A stretch of 25,284 nt of DNA from Desertivirga sp966211215 (GCA_966211215.1 CBIHNR010000070.1:1-25284), one strand, 5' to 3'. Positions 7,308-15,294 are shown, counted from the stretch's first letter. Made by a program: numbers and translations. Notes: a model not told the origin generated them from the letters alone.

Positions 7308-7574
7308 TTATAATGTCATCATTTTCAAGCTGTTCATCTTTTTAGCTCCAATATGAAACTTTGTCTCAAGTAACAAGCTTTTTGCAAAAAAACAAAATAC
7401 AGAAATGACATCTGGCGCAATACCGGCTAGCCCGTTTTTGTCATCGACGTGAGGAGAAATCCTAAGACGCTTAACACATAGCAAACTTTCTAGGATCTCT
7501 CCTTGCGTCGAGATGACAAAACGCAAAAAATATAACTCGCTAAGATAAACAACATACAAATGATGTCATTATAA
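7308..7574. repeat. MITE-like element with 17-bp terminal inverted repeats
   Basis: TTATAATGTCATCATTT at 7308-7324 and AAATGATGTCATTATAA at 7558-7574 are reverse complements at 16 of 17 positions and bound a 267-bp segment without a credible gene. An 83-codon leftward frame spans almost exactly this segment and is best seen as a by-product of the repeat. No target-site duplication is evident at the immediate flanks, so transposition is inferred from the terminal repeats only. A palindromic repeat (7433-7523) lies inside. Confidence 0.5.
7433..7523. repeat. Long imperfect intergenic palindrome
   Basis: The left arm around 7433-7466 (TTTTTGTCATCGACGTGAGG onward to TCCTAAGA) and right arm 7489-7523 (TCTAGGATCTCTCC onward to GTCGAGATGACAAAACG) are near-complementary over about 32 bp, separated by about 22 nt. 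The TGTCATCTCGACG...GGAGAGATCCT wording is typical of short palindromes scattered in Sphingobacteriaceae intergenic DNA (recollection). RNA from either strand would form a long hairpin. It sits nested in the MITE-like element. Confidence 0.6.
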
Positions 7575-7724
7575 CGAAAGGAGGCCACGAAGTAGCATTG
7601 TCCAAAGGATTCCTTAAAGAGAGGCCATTTGAAAACGATTAATTATCTCAATAACCGACTGGAGGAAGTTCATCGAGGCTACTAAAGAGCAAACCTAAGC
7701 TATACGCATAATAAAATGCTTTAA

Positions 7725-7750
7725 GTTCTCTCCTTTCGTCGAGATGGGAC
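7725..7750. repeat. Single-arm partial copy of the intergenic palindrome
   Basis: GTTCTCTCCTTTCGTCGAGA followed by TGGGAC resembles the right arm of the palindrome at 7489-7523 (core CTCTCCTTGCGTCGAGATGACA). Only one arm is present and no complementary arm was found nearby, so this is a truncated or decayed copy. Confidence 0.45.
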
Positions 7751-7849
7751 AAAGGGTTAGCCTGCTTTACGCCCCATGCCATCTCTATATTTAAAAAGCT
7801 GATTACTCTTACCCAAGATAAAACACGCTTGTAGTACACCGAAAAGTAC

Positions 7850-8872
7850 CTACTTCCATTTCCCACTGCTTTCAAAATCTGCAGGGCTGTAATTAATATA
7901 CTGCACAAGCCGGGGCTTATTGGAAGTATTCGGGCTACTACCATGTGGCAATGCCTGATGCCATACGATAAAGTCACCGGCACCAGCAGCAATAGGCTTA
8001 GGCCCCAAAGCATATAAATCTTCTCTCCTTGGATCAGCACCATCTGGCAGGCTATTTATCCACGGTTCAATACGGTTATGAAAACCTGGCACCAGCGTAA
8101 ATGCCCCCTGATTTTCGGCCGTATCTGATAGATAAAGCAGGCCCTGCAAACCAAATGGGATAGGTAGATCCAAACTTACATCCCAATGCAAACGAGGCCC
8201 CTGGAACTGATAAGCCTGCGTTTCGGGAGGGTTAAAGCTTACCCGGTCAGTATTGAGCCACAAGTCCTTTCTGCCACAAAGCTGCTCGTAAACCGCTTTT
8301 ATTTTCATCGACTCACGGTTTTTCTGCAAAGCTGGATGTTGGAAAAGCTGAACCATAATTCCCTGCTTTGCAGAGTGTGGTTTATACCAGGTGGATGTAT
8401 CCTGAATATCTATTTCCAGAAAGTTACACATAACCTCGATAGCTGCATCACAATCTTCCTTCGCTACAGCATTTTTTATAATAAAATATCCATTCTGGTT
8501 CCAGAAATGCCAGTCTTCTTCTGTTAGTGCATAAGCCAGCTCCTCAGAATCAGACAAAGGCTTTTCCCCTAGAATCGTATCATTAAACTCCTTTATTTTA
8601 TTGAAAGAGATTGACCCATTATTAAGGCCTAAAATCCATTGTTCAAACTCGTCAAATCCAGGCTGCTCCTTATATAAATACTTTATGGTTTGTTCCAGTC
8701 CAAGGCCCAGAACCGCCAACAAGGTAGTATCAGTATTCCACTCGTCAGAGAAAGCATCTTGAGGAATCGCGCCGACACGTTTCAGATTCAGCTTACTCCA
8801 ATAGCGTTTTAGGTGCAAAATGCCTAAGGTTCCCACTTCAAGATGTGATGCAATTTCTATTGTTTGATTCAT
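7850..8872 (-). CDS. Phytanoyl-CoA dioxygenase (PhyH)-family Fe(II)/2-oxoglutarate oxygenase
   Basis: This 340-residue cytoplasmic protein has an N-terminal helical region (1-125) followed by a PhyH-type double-stranded beta-helix. WHFWNQNGYFIIKNAVAKED (about 122-141) is the classic entry to the fold. The iron ligands are H229 and D231 (RLHWDVSL) and H310 (ALPHGSSPN); the Arg of KPRLVQYINYS shortly after is the expected 2-oxoglutarate anchor. FQGPRLHWD and GFHNRIEPW recall bacterial PhyH proteins that hydroxylate small molecules. Family knowledge: the reaction is oxygenation coupled to 2-oxoglutarate decarboxylation; the substrate cannot be read from sequence. The gene is separated by repeats on its 3' side and diverges from the coiled-coil gene at 9187. 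It is the second Fe/2OG oxygenase within 4 kb, so it may serve the left island or be independent. About 85 N-terminal residues show no family I recognise. Confidence 0.88.
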   Translation of the reverse strand: MNQTIEIASHLEVGTLGILHLKRYWSKLNLKRVGAIPQDAFSDEWNTDTTLLAVLGLGLEQTIKYLYKEQPGFDEFEQWILGLNNGSISFNKIKEFNDTILGEKPLSDSEELAYALTEEDWHFWNQNGYFIIKNAVAKEDCDAAIEVMCNFLEIDIQDTSTWYKPHSAKQGIMVQLFQHPALQKNRESMKIKAVYEQLCGRKDLWLNTDRVSFNPPETQAYQFQGPRLHWDVSLDLPIPFGLQGLLYLSDTAENQGAFTLVPGFHNRIEPWINSLPDGADPRREDLYALGPKPIAAGAGDFIVWHQALPHGSSPNTSNKPRLVQYINYSPADFESSGKWK

Positions 8873-9186
8873 TTTTTATTTATGCTCCAGATAGGTTAAC
8901 ATTTCCGGCCCCAATTAATGGTTAAAAGATAAACTCCCAAAACCAATTAACCTGAGAGCTAGACAAATAGCCCCTGAAGAATACAATTTAATTTAAATAA
9001 ACATTTTTCTTTATAAACGAAATAAATCTATGTAAAAACTCTCACACATTTACTACATTTAACTTCCTATTAAAACAAAACAAAGCCTAAAAAACAAACA
9101 AGAAAATTATCAATCACAAAAGCATTTCACTTACAAGAACAGAAAATACGTTCTGTCATCTAATTACTTAAAAAACAATTACAAAC
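8873..9186. promoter_or_regulatory. Divergent AT-rich promoter region
   Basis: These 314 bp between the divergent PhyH and coiled-coil genes carry no gene. The plus-strand leader of the 9187 gene is long and very A-rich. On the minus strand TATCTTTT (near 8930) is one base off the TAnnTTTG -7 consensus and could belong to the PhyH promoter, but no clear -33 element was identified. A small inverted repeat is listed separately. Confidence 0.35.
9139..9156. promoter_or_regulatory. Small inverted repeat upstream of the pore-forming-like pair
   Basis: ACAGAA (9139-9144) and TTCTGT (9151-9156) are perfect 6-bp inverted arms around AATACG, about 30 bp before the ATG at 9187. This is the size of a dimeric repressor site, but short enough to be chance. 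TACGTTCT overlaps it and weakly resembles a -7 element. Confidence 0.25.
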
Positions 9187-11055
9187 ATGGCAAGAGACAT
9201 TATCATTAAATCACCAGAAAGCACTTCTGCACTGAGTATTAACGGCAAAATTTATGACCTGCAAGCTGCTCCCGACTATACTGATCCACTTGTTGTCACA
9301 CAAAAAAATGATCTTTTACAAGAGATAGACTTAAATGAATTGAACGATAATTTATATCTATCTGTAGAGTTGCTTTTTGTTGCATACAATGGGGTTGCAG
9401 GGGCTCAAAATGGAAAACTGCAAGCCGAGATCAATGAAATAATGGGTTCCTTAGCATTGTTATGCAACAAATGCGTTGGCACTATGACCGCTTTTAAAAG
9501 CGAAACCCAAAACATTATTACCGAGCTTGGACAGACCTATCGGTTTCTGATTCAGGGAAAGGAAAAACTCGCAATAGCCAAATTGCGCCACTGTGGAGAA
9601 TCGTCAAAAACAATGGCAGATAAGGCAGATGAATTGTCCAGGGAATTCATGGAACTACAAAAACGGTCGGTTACCGTTCGCTCCAACACCATCCTTGAGG
9701 AAGCCTCAGAATACAACAAGAAACAGGAAGCTGAAAAAGCGATCAGAGACCTTGAAGCTAAACAGAAAGCTGAAAAAGTAAACCAGGAAGAACTGGTAGC
9801 ACAGGTTTCGCAAATGCAGTTACTATATGACGATGCGAAATCAAGAGAAGAAAAGGCGGCTGAAAAATCACTTATTCTGGGCGTTACTTCTGCAATTTTT
9901 GGTGCCATAGGTGCCGGCCTGGGGGCATTTGCTGCTGCCAAAAATCCAATGGGAACCTTTATGGCCCGCGCAACAGGAGACAAGACGGACAAAGCAGAAC
10001 TACAAAAGCTGGAACTTGCACAAAAAACGGCAGACGACAAGAAAACTAAGTCAGACGAAGCCAATAAGAAACTACTTGAGGTAAATGATAAAATAACCAC
10101 TGCCAAAAGCAAGCTAAGCACCCTGAAAAAAGATGAGTCTGAATTAAAAACTCAAATCGGCATTATTGAAGGCGTTAAGGAAGATACCCGAACCCAAGCC
10201 CAAAAAGATGAGCTTGCCTCCCTTAAAACTAAATTAAGCGAAAAAACTAAAGAAATAACTGATACCAATACTGAATTACAGAAGCTGGACGGCGAAGCAA
10301 AACAGGTAGAAAAGACTTCAAAAGACCTAACTGCTGAATACGGCGCAGCAGCAATCGCACTTCAAAAGCTATCTGAAAGTATGGACAAAATGGCTTCCGC
10401 AGCTGCATCTGCAGAAGAGTCTATCCATGCAGAGAAAATGAAGTTCCTGGAAAAGAAATTTGAGCTGGAAGCAGAAAAAAGAAAGTCCCTGGTGGCAATG
10501 GCCGAATTTGCCGAAAACATCAAGAACTCAAAAGTGGAAAAAGGCAATGCCGATGTTAGTATCAACTCCTTACATGCAGCCGTTGAAGCAATGGGCAAAA
10601 TCATCGGTACACTTACCAATGCCAGCTTATTCTGGAAACAAATGGCAGAATTCTGTGCAAAGATGTCCGAAAAAGGGTTTCAATCCGACCTAAAAGACCT
10701 GATAGACCCTTCTATTGGACTAAGTGTTGAAGAACGCGTTGAAGAATATCAAGGCGTTGATTTCATGCTGAGCTTCCTAAAATATGTATGCCAGTGGGTC
10801 GCCCTAAACGGCTTATCAGGCGAATATTTAATAAGCGCGTCTAACGCCCAGAAAAAATGCGTACAGAACATTGGGCAATCGCCAACCATTGAGGCTGCAA
10901 AACAAAACGCACCAGAACTGGCAAAAGCGATGGGCATTATGCTGAATCAAAAAATACAAGCATCCACTACCGCCAGCTCCAGCATTCTTCAGGAACAAGC
11001 CCGCCTGGACACTAAGGAAATAGCCGAAAAACAAATCCTGACACCATCTAACTAG
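9187..11055 (+). CDS. Long-helix protein resembling an alpha-helical pore-forming toxin component
   Basis: The 622-residue protein is almost entirely helical by composition. Residues about 45-225 form long amphipathic helices. Residues 229-251 are an uncharged Gly/Ala-rich segment (LILGVTSAIFGAIGAGLGAF and three residues more) that could insert in a membrane. A Lys/Glu-rich coiled coil runs from about 260 to 410, further helices (including AASAAASAEESIHAEKMKFL) to about 480, and a mixed C-terminus follows. There is no signal peptide. A helical bundle interrupted by one hydrophobic tongue is the design of the ClyA/HBL/Nhe/XaxAB superfamily, but this protein is longer than the usual 350-450 residues. 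The next gene starts 5 nt downstream with the same design, as in two-component toxins. Alternatives are a membrane-remodelling or structural coiled-coil protein. The toxin assignment is inference from architecture, not a motif match. Confidence 0.6.
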   Translation: MARDIIIKSPESTSALSINGKIYDLQAAPDYTDPLVVTQKNDLLQEIDLNELNDNLYLSVELLFVAYNGVAGAQNGKLQAEINEIMGSLALLCNKCVGTMTAFKSETQNIITELGQTYRFLIQGKEKLAIAKLRHCGESSKTMADKADELSREFMELQKRSVTVRSNTILEEASEYNKKQEAEKAIRDLEAKQKAEKVNQEELVAQVSQMQLLYDDAKSREEKAAEKSLILGVTSAIFGAIGAGLGAFAAAKNPMGTFMARATGDKTDKAELQKLELAQKTADDKKTKSDEANKKLLEVNDKITTAKSKLSTLKKDESELKTQIGIIEGVKEDTRTQAQKDELASLKTKLSEKTKEITDTNTELQKLDGEAKQVEKTSKDLTAEYGAAAIALQKLSESMDKMASAAASAEESIHAEKMKFLEKKFELEAEKRKSLVAMAEFAENIKNSKVEKGNADVSINSLHAAVEAMGKIIGTLTNASLFWKQMAEFCAKMSEKGFQSDLKDLIDPSIGLSVEERVEEYQGVDFMLSFLKYVCQWVALNGLSGEYLISASNAQKKCVQNIGQSPTIEAAKQNAPELAKAMGIMLNQKIQASTTASSSILQEQARLDTKEIAEKQILTPSN

Positions 11056-11060
11056 GCAAA

Positions 11061-12404
11061 ATGGAAGAAGATTCACGTTTAATTATAGATAGCTTAAAAA
11101 AGGCTGCAATAGCCTTGCAAAACCAGGATAAACAAACAGCTATTAATACGCTATCAGAAATTACTGATGAGGTAGCTCATTTCAAAAAAGCTGCAGAAAG
11201 TTCTGAGAATGAAGCCAGAAGAATGCAGGCGGAAACAACTCATCAGATTAGCGAATTACTTCTGAGAGAGGGAAAAGCGCATACAGATTGCGAACAGGCA
11301 AAAAGGGAGCTGGATACAACCTACAGCGAGATAGCTTCCAAAAAGGTTTCCATTCAAGACTTTAATTTGCGAATAGCTAATAGCAACAGAGAATTAGAAC
11401 GCTATTACGATGAATTGAGACAGCATGAGGCGCGGATTGCCGACCTGAATGACACATCTGCGGGCAGTATTATTCTTTCGATTTTAAGCCTCGGGCTTGA
11501 TAGAGCTATAAAGGCAATAGCTATTGAAATTGATGGTGTTAGGGATAAAATCGAAATTGCCCGGAGAACGATTGGCGCTTTTACCCGAGAACTATCCATT
11601 TTACAAAGCCAACTGGATGGCGACAACAATAGAGTTAACACACTGAATGCTATTGTTGGCCAGAAAGAAAAACAGATTAAAGAACTGGATTTCTTAGAGT
11701 TTAAGCTACATAACCAGGAAGCAATCCAGCGAAAAAGGTTGGCATTCCTTACAGAAATGAACCTGTTTTATATAAATCTACAGGATTTATTAAACAACGT
11801 TAACCATCGGCTTGACGACATTCATGACATAGTAGATGAGCTGGACAACCAAACACCTACTATTACCAGCTTTGACCCTTCCGGCCATGATTTGCTTTCG
11901 CTAAATCAAGCCCTCCTACTATTTGGAACAGCTTTAGAGCAGCGAACTCCGCTAACGTCGTCAGAGCCGATATTCGATGAAAACCGCTGGTACTATATTA
12001 CCAGCGAATGGCTGGGTGTAGAACGCCCTTTAACAGTTGATAGCAATGGAAACCTCAACGGAGTCAAGATGGGAAAGAAAGATGGCAATCCGGGACAACT
12101 ATGGAAAGTCGAAGTATCTGGAAATGGGTATTTTAAATTAATTAGCCAGCTACCTGCCGATAAAAGATCTCTCGATGTTACCAGTAACAATGGAGTTGAC
12201 TTCACACCAAACATGGGCTCCATCGCCAATCGCCCAGGCCAAATCTGGAAGATTGAACCCGAATTTGAATTCTTTCGCCTTTCCACCCTGTGGCTGGGAG
12301 AAAATAGGTCACTGGATATTGTTAACGACGGCGCAAATACAAAACTAACCTTAGCCGACTCTGGAAATTTTTCAGGGCAGCACTGGAAGTTTATTCCCGC
12401 ATAA
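11061..12404 (+). CDS. Coiled-coil pore-forming-like protein with C-terminal ricin-type beta-trefoil
   Basis: This 447-residue protein has two parts. Residues 1 to about 290 are long charged helices (heptad-like runs such as KAHTDCEQAKRELDTTYSEI), broken near 137-150 by the hydrophobic SIILSILSLGLD, the place of a membrane tongue in two-component alpha toxins. Residues about 310-447 form a beta-trefoil with three repeats, each ending in a Q-x-W signature: GQLWKV, GQIWKI and GQHWKF. Each is preceded by a W-L-G/R-S-L-D-type strand (EWLGVERPLTV, KRSLDVTSN, LWLGENRSLDI). Ricin-type domains usually bind sugars and could target the complex to glycans. No signal peptide is present. It is translated from the same message as the upstream partner (5-nt gap) and is followed by a hairpin terminator. 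The trefoil is well supported; pore formation is inferred. Confidence 0.7.
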   Translation: MEEDSRLIIDSLKKAAIALQNQDKQTAINTLSEITDEVAHFKKAAESSENEARRMQAETTHQISELLLREGKAHTDCEQAKRELDTTYSEIASKKVSIQDFNLRIANSNRELERYYDELRQHEARIADLNDTSAGSIILSILSLGLDRAIKAIAIEIDGVRDKIEIARRTIGAFTRELSILQSQLDGDNNRVNTLNAIVGQKEKQIKELDFLEFKLHNQEAIQRKRLAFLTEMNLFYINLQDLLNNVNHRLDDIHDIVDELDNQTPTITSFDPSGHDLLSLNQALLLFGTALEQRTPLTSSEPIFDENRWYYITSEWLGVERPLTVDSNGNLNGVKMGKKDGNPGQLWKVEVSGNGYFKLISQLPADKRSLDVTSNNGVDFTPNMGSIANRPGQIWKIEPEFEFFRLSTLWLGENRSLDIVNDGANTKLTLADSGNFSGQHWKFIPA

Positions 12405-12445
12405 CTATCTGTGGTTAGAAGATTTATCCTCTGAAACATCATTAA

Positions 12446-12474
12446 ACGGGCATCCTAAAACTCAAGATGCCCGT
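12446..12474. terminator. Intrinsic terminator between convergent genes
   Basis: ACGGGCATC (12446-12454) and GATGCCCGT (12466-12474) form a perfect 9-bp GC-rich stem with an 11-nt loop, followed by CTTTATTTTA. It lies 41 bp after the trefoil gene and just before the 3' end of the convergent lipase gene, so it may serve both directions. Confidence 0.75.
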
Positions 12475-12481
12475 CTTTATT

Positions 12482-13741
12482 TTAAAGCACCTCGTCTACC
12501 AGTTTTGCGAACGGAAGCCTCATGCCGAAGTATTTATGTAAAGCTTCGTGCAAAGCATCTTCAAGCCGGTCCTCCTCGGTTTTCCCGGTAAGTTTCGCCT
12601 TGATAGCCTTTAAGTCAGCAGCAAAATCTTCTATGTTTAACAGGGAATTATAAGCTACAGTATGCTGGTAAGCCGCTTGAGCCAGAAAACATGCAAGGTT
12701 CTTCAGGTAAGGGACATAAGGCTTCAACCCGGCAGGCTCGTACTTTCCGGCGATGTCCAGCTTAAAGGCCATCTTATCGTTGGTTTCTTTATCAAAAGCA
12801 CTACCAGAAAGTGCGGTACGAGGCTGAATATGCGTGTATTCGATAGGTAGATAATCAGCCTTATTAATAGTATTTAAGAATACAGCAGTCACCAATGTAC
12901 CTATAAACGTTTCGAAAGGGGCGGCAGATTCCGGCGGAGTAAGCCCTTGCTTGTAAATGCCGGGAATAGTTTCAATGCAATCGCGCTCCCAGGCTTGCGG
13001 CACCACATCTATAGGATTATACTTTGCCGTATAAGAAGGCAGGTGCTTCTCCACGTATTTTGCAAAAGCTGCATTTCCCGGAGTTGGGCCCGCTGTTGGC
13101 CATGCTGAAACTACTTTAACCGCACCATTTGTATTCCACGTACCAATTGTATCTTGCAGGTACATGGCATAAGTTGGAGATAAAGCCCCTCCGAGGCTAT
13201 GTCCGGTAACAGCCACTTCAGCGCCTGCCGGTATGTTTTCCGATTTAAGGTAATCTCCCAGGAACGCAATCAAAGTTTGCCCTTTATGTGTCATCCCAAG
13301 GAGTTCACTTAAACCGGTTGCTGTTCCTTCCGAAACAGATGGCTGAATAAGCTCAATAATTGTTTTATTGACGATACTTCCCCAATGAACCAGGCGGTTT
13401 ACTTTGAAATCTTCTTGCAGCCAGCCGAATACAGAGACAGCATTGGTGCCGGCAATACCTACAACGAAAAGGTTCTGCGACTTGCTGTAAAGCAACATCA
13501 TGGTATTATCCGCAACCACTTCTGCCACATGCTTGCTATTGGAGAACACAACAGGCCCCCAAAGCAACTGCCAGTCGCTGCCAATAGTTTTTTGAATACC
13601 GGTGTCTGCCAGGGCATTTTCTACAATGTTGGTTGTTAAGTTTTGAAGTGCATCAAAATTGGGCTCCTTTAAACCGAATGCCGCGTTTGAAAGCCATGAC
13701 AAGCAATGTATTTGCTGTTCTTTTGAGTAAGGTAAAGACAT
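12482..13741 (-). CDS. Class-3 lipase (alpha/beta-hydrolase)
   Basis: This 419-residue alpha/beta-hydrolase has the nucleophile elbow GHSLGGA, with S182 as the expected catalytic serine after strand EVAVTGHS. The preceding strand NLFVVGIAGTNA and the YNPIDVVPQAW segment (probable catalytic Asp) match Lipase_3 organisation; a His near IEYTHIQP is the likely third member. Family knowledge: these enzymes hydrolyse acylglycerols or phospholipids. No signal peptide is seen, so it acts inside the cell or leaves by an unusual route. It is the last gene of a leftward set (57 nt after a secreted barrel-like protein) and ends facing the pore-forming-like pair. A C-terminal helical extension (about 345-419, charged in KLTGKTEEDRLEDALHEALH) follows the hydrolase core. 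Co-location with membrane-active proteins suggests a lipid substrate in the same process (inference). Confidence 0.85.
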   Translation of the reverse strand: MSLPYSKEQQIHCLSWLSNAAFGLKEPNFDALQNLTTNIVENALADTGIQKTIGSDWQLLWGPVVFSNSKHVAEVVADNTMMLLYSKSQNLFVVGIAGTNAVSVFGWLQEDFKVNRLVHWGSIVNKTIIELIQPSVSEGTATGLSELLGMTHKGQTLIAFLGDYLKSENIPAGAEVAVTGHSLGGALSPTYAMYLQDTIGTWNTNGAVKVVSAWPTAGPTPGNAAFAKYVEKHLPSYTAKYNPIDVVPQAWERDCIETIPGIYKQGLTPPESAAPFETFIGTLVTAVFLNTINKADYLPIEYTHIQPRTALSGSAFDKETNDKMAFKLDIAGKYEPAGLKPYVPYLKNLACFLAQAAYQHTVAYNSLLNIEDFAADLKAIKAKLTGKTEEDRLEDALHEALHKYFGMRLPFAKLVDEVL

Positions 13742-13798
13742 ATAGATATGATTTAATGATTTATTTTAGGTTTGATTTATATGAAGCTCAACTCAACG

Positions 13799-14980
13799 CT
13801 AATTACCGGCTCCCGCCGCCAGGTATTTTCGTGCAGCATTAAGCCAGTCGAAATTGGATTTGATACTAATAAAGCCCAATACATTTCCACTGTGGGGATC
13901 ATATTTTACATCAAAAGGGACCCATAAATTATTGGTAAGCCTTACACGCAGAGTCCCTTCGCCTGTAAAATTGACCTCCTTTTCGTCACTGTACATTCCA
14001 GACATGATGTAGTTCTCAGATAAGCCTCCTTTTATTTCAAGCACCGATTTACGCTGTGCATTTTTCAGGATTATCCAGTTAAAGCCAGCAAAAGCAGAAA
14101 ATACACCACGTTTTAAATCCCGGCCAAGGCTTGCAGAATCGTCGTCAAAAGTGGCAGTTGCCCTGAGGTGAAGCTCAAGGTTAGATCTGGCATTATTATT
14201 AATCATCCCCTTCAAATATTCCGTCCCGAATTTTAAGCCGGTAAATAAAGTTCCGTCGGCACCAGAAGTAAAGTCGGCATTTACCACCCAGAGCGGCTGA
14301 TTCTCAACAATCTTTGAAAGGGAATCATAAGAAGATTGCAAATGATTCTGATATTGGCTAAGGCTCAAACCATTAAAGGTGCTGTACTTTTGAAGTTCTC
14401 TGTTCAGTGTATCTCGAAAAACTGGAGGCAAATTGGCCACAGATGTTTGATTGCCTGCATTCTGGCTATTAAAGAAATTGGATGCCGCTATAAAATTAGA
14501 ATCAGTAACATCATTATTAAGTGTTTTGAGATACTTTGACAACGAGGCATTCATCACCCTGTTCCATTCTTTCTCTCTATCGAGCGAAAATTGAAACACC
14601 GTTTTATCTCTTTTATTAATAATTGCATACCTAAACCCAACTGTATTGCTCTTGAAACGGTAATTTGAATCGAGACTGGTATTTAAACTGACAACAAAGT
14701 TTCGGGCAAAGCTATTTTTTGTGTAGTTTAAAGAGTTCCACAGAGTGGGATCTGTTTTAGCTTTGATTGCCAGAAGTGACGATTTGAAATCAAAGGATTT
14801 ATTATTACCTGTCAAATCTCCAATTGCCAACTGGTAAAACGAAGTTAAAACATCCTGGCTGTTTCCGGTTTTGAGGTTAGCAGCAGTACGCACAGTTTCC
14901 TTATGCGGAGGAGCTGCAGTTTGAGCGAATGAAGCATAAGCTGCCAGGCAAAGCAAAATACTAAGTAGAATTTTCCTCAT
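13799..14980 (-). CDS. Exported protein, probable outer-membrane beta-barrel
   Basis: The 393-residue protein begins with a clear Sec signal peptide (RKILLSILLCLAAYASFAQ, cleavage expected before or at the Gln near residue 20; no lipobox Cys). After a Thr/Asn-rich linker the central part (about 100-240) is helical. The C-terminal half has alternating aromatic/hydrophobic strands typical of outer-membrane barrels (LWVVNADFTSGADGTLFTGL, NLELHLRATATF, GVFSAFAGFNWIIL, SVLEIKGGLSENYIMSG, GTLRVRLTNNLWVPFDVKY). The chain ends in Asn, not the Phe common in proteobacterial barrels, so the barrel call is moderate. Its ATG overlaps the stop of the upstream 89-residue gene by 4 bp (ATGA), and the lipase follows 57 nt later. 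It could be an export conduit or surface receptor for the operon. No family recognised. Confidence 0.65.
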   Translation of the reverse strand: MRKILLSILLCLAAYASFAQTAAPPHKETVRTAANLKTGNSQDVLTSFYQLAIGDLTGNNKSFDFKSSLLAIKAKTDPTLWNSLNYTKNSFARNFVVSLNTSLDSNYRFKSNTVGFRYAIINKRDKTVFQFSLDREKEWNRVMNASLSKYLKTLNNDVTDSNFIAASNFFNSQNAGNQTSVANLPPVFRDTLNRELQKYSTFNGLSLSQYQNHLQSSYDSLSKIVENQPLWVVNADFTSGADGTLFTGLKFGTEYLKGMINNNARSNLELHLRATATFDDDSASLGRDLKRGVFSAFAGFNWIILKNAQRKSVLEIKGGLSENYIMSGMYSDEKEVNFTGEGTLRVRLTNNLWVPFDVKYDPHSGNVLGFISIKSNFDWLNAARKYLAAGAGN

Positions 14981-15246
14981 ACGGTAAAACTAAGAGGCAT
15001 AGAAAAGTAGCCTTCCGGCAGTTTTAGTGCAGCTATCAGGGTTCCGTTATCAGCCACATTTACAGTTCCTCCTTCTATCGACACTACCCCCTCTATGCGC
15101 AACAAATAGTTACCCTGCTCCAGCTGAAAAGTGCGTGTCCCTGGAGAATCAAGGCTGAAAGGCTGACAATTATCATCTGGAAAAATTGAGATATTACCAT
15201 GCCCAACACCTTTAAAATCAAAGTCTATTGAAACATTCTTTTTCAT
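14977..15246 (-). CDS. Small beta-rich protein, unknown
   Basis: This 89-residue protein has no signal peptide. Alternating polar/hydrophobic residues (VSIDFDFKGVGHGNISIF, FQLEQGNYLLRIEGVVSI) and frequent Gly suggest a compact beta-sandwich of six or seven strands, with no Cys cluster or catalytic motif (one Cys only). It is the first gene of the leftward three-gene set and overlaps the barrel-like gene by 4 bp, so the two are translationally coupled. The size and position of a small first gene could fit an immunity, chaperone or lipid-binding role; none of these is shown by the sequence. The ATG at 15246 is preceded by an A/T-rich leader without a Shine-Dalgarno sequence. Confidence 0.65.
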   Translation of the reverse strand: MKKNVSIDFDFKGVGHGNISIFPDDNCQPFSLDSPGTRTFQLEQGNYLLRIEGVVSIEGGTVNVADNGTLIAALKLPEGYFSMPLSFTV

Positions 15247-15294
15247 TATTTTTTAGGCTTATAATTCAATTTTACAAATAATTAATTTCTAAAT

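Larger units (their letters stand above)
6717..7849. other. Gene-poor 1.1-kb intergenic region with repeats and relics
   Basis: No convincing complete gene lies in this 1133-bp stretch between two leftward genes. It contains a short protein-like open stretch (6797-6919), a hairpin (6961-6991), a MITE-like repeat (7308-7574) with an internal palindrome, and a half copy of the palindrome arm (7725-7750). The remaining parts (6992-7307 and 7575-7724) show nothing I can assign. Open frames here (for example 6949-7140 and 7308-7559, minus) have no protein-like composition or coincide with repeats. The stretch looks like a landing site for small mobile repeats. Confidence 0.6.

Noticed and set aside
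7308..7559. 83-codon leftward open frame
   Set aside because: Its limits coincide with the MITE-like terminal repeats and it translates the palindrome, so it is a by-product of the repeat.
7648..8043. 131-codon leftward open frame
   Set aside because: It overlaps the 3' part of the PhyH gene, which contains the iron-ligand H310, in another frame, and spills into repeat-bearing DNA.
9552..10121. 189-codon leftward open frame, Ser-rich
   Set aside because: It is antisense to the coiled-coil gene. The Ser/Phe/Ala-rich product is what the complement of Lys/Glu/Ala-rich codons gives; no domain or start signal.
11993..12442. 149-codon leftward open frame
   Set aside because: It is antisense to the well-supported beta-trefoil domain and runs through the terminator; composition is not protein-like.
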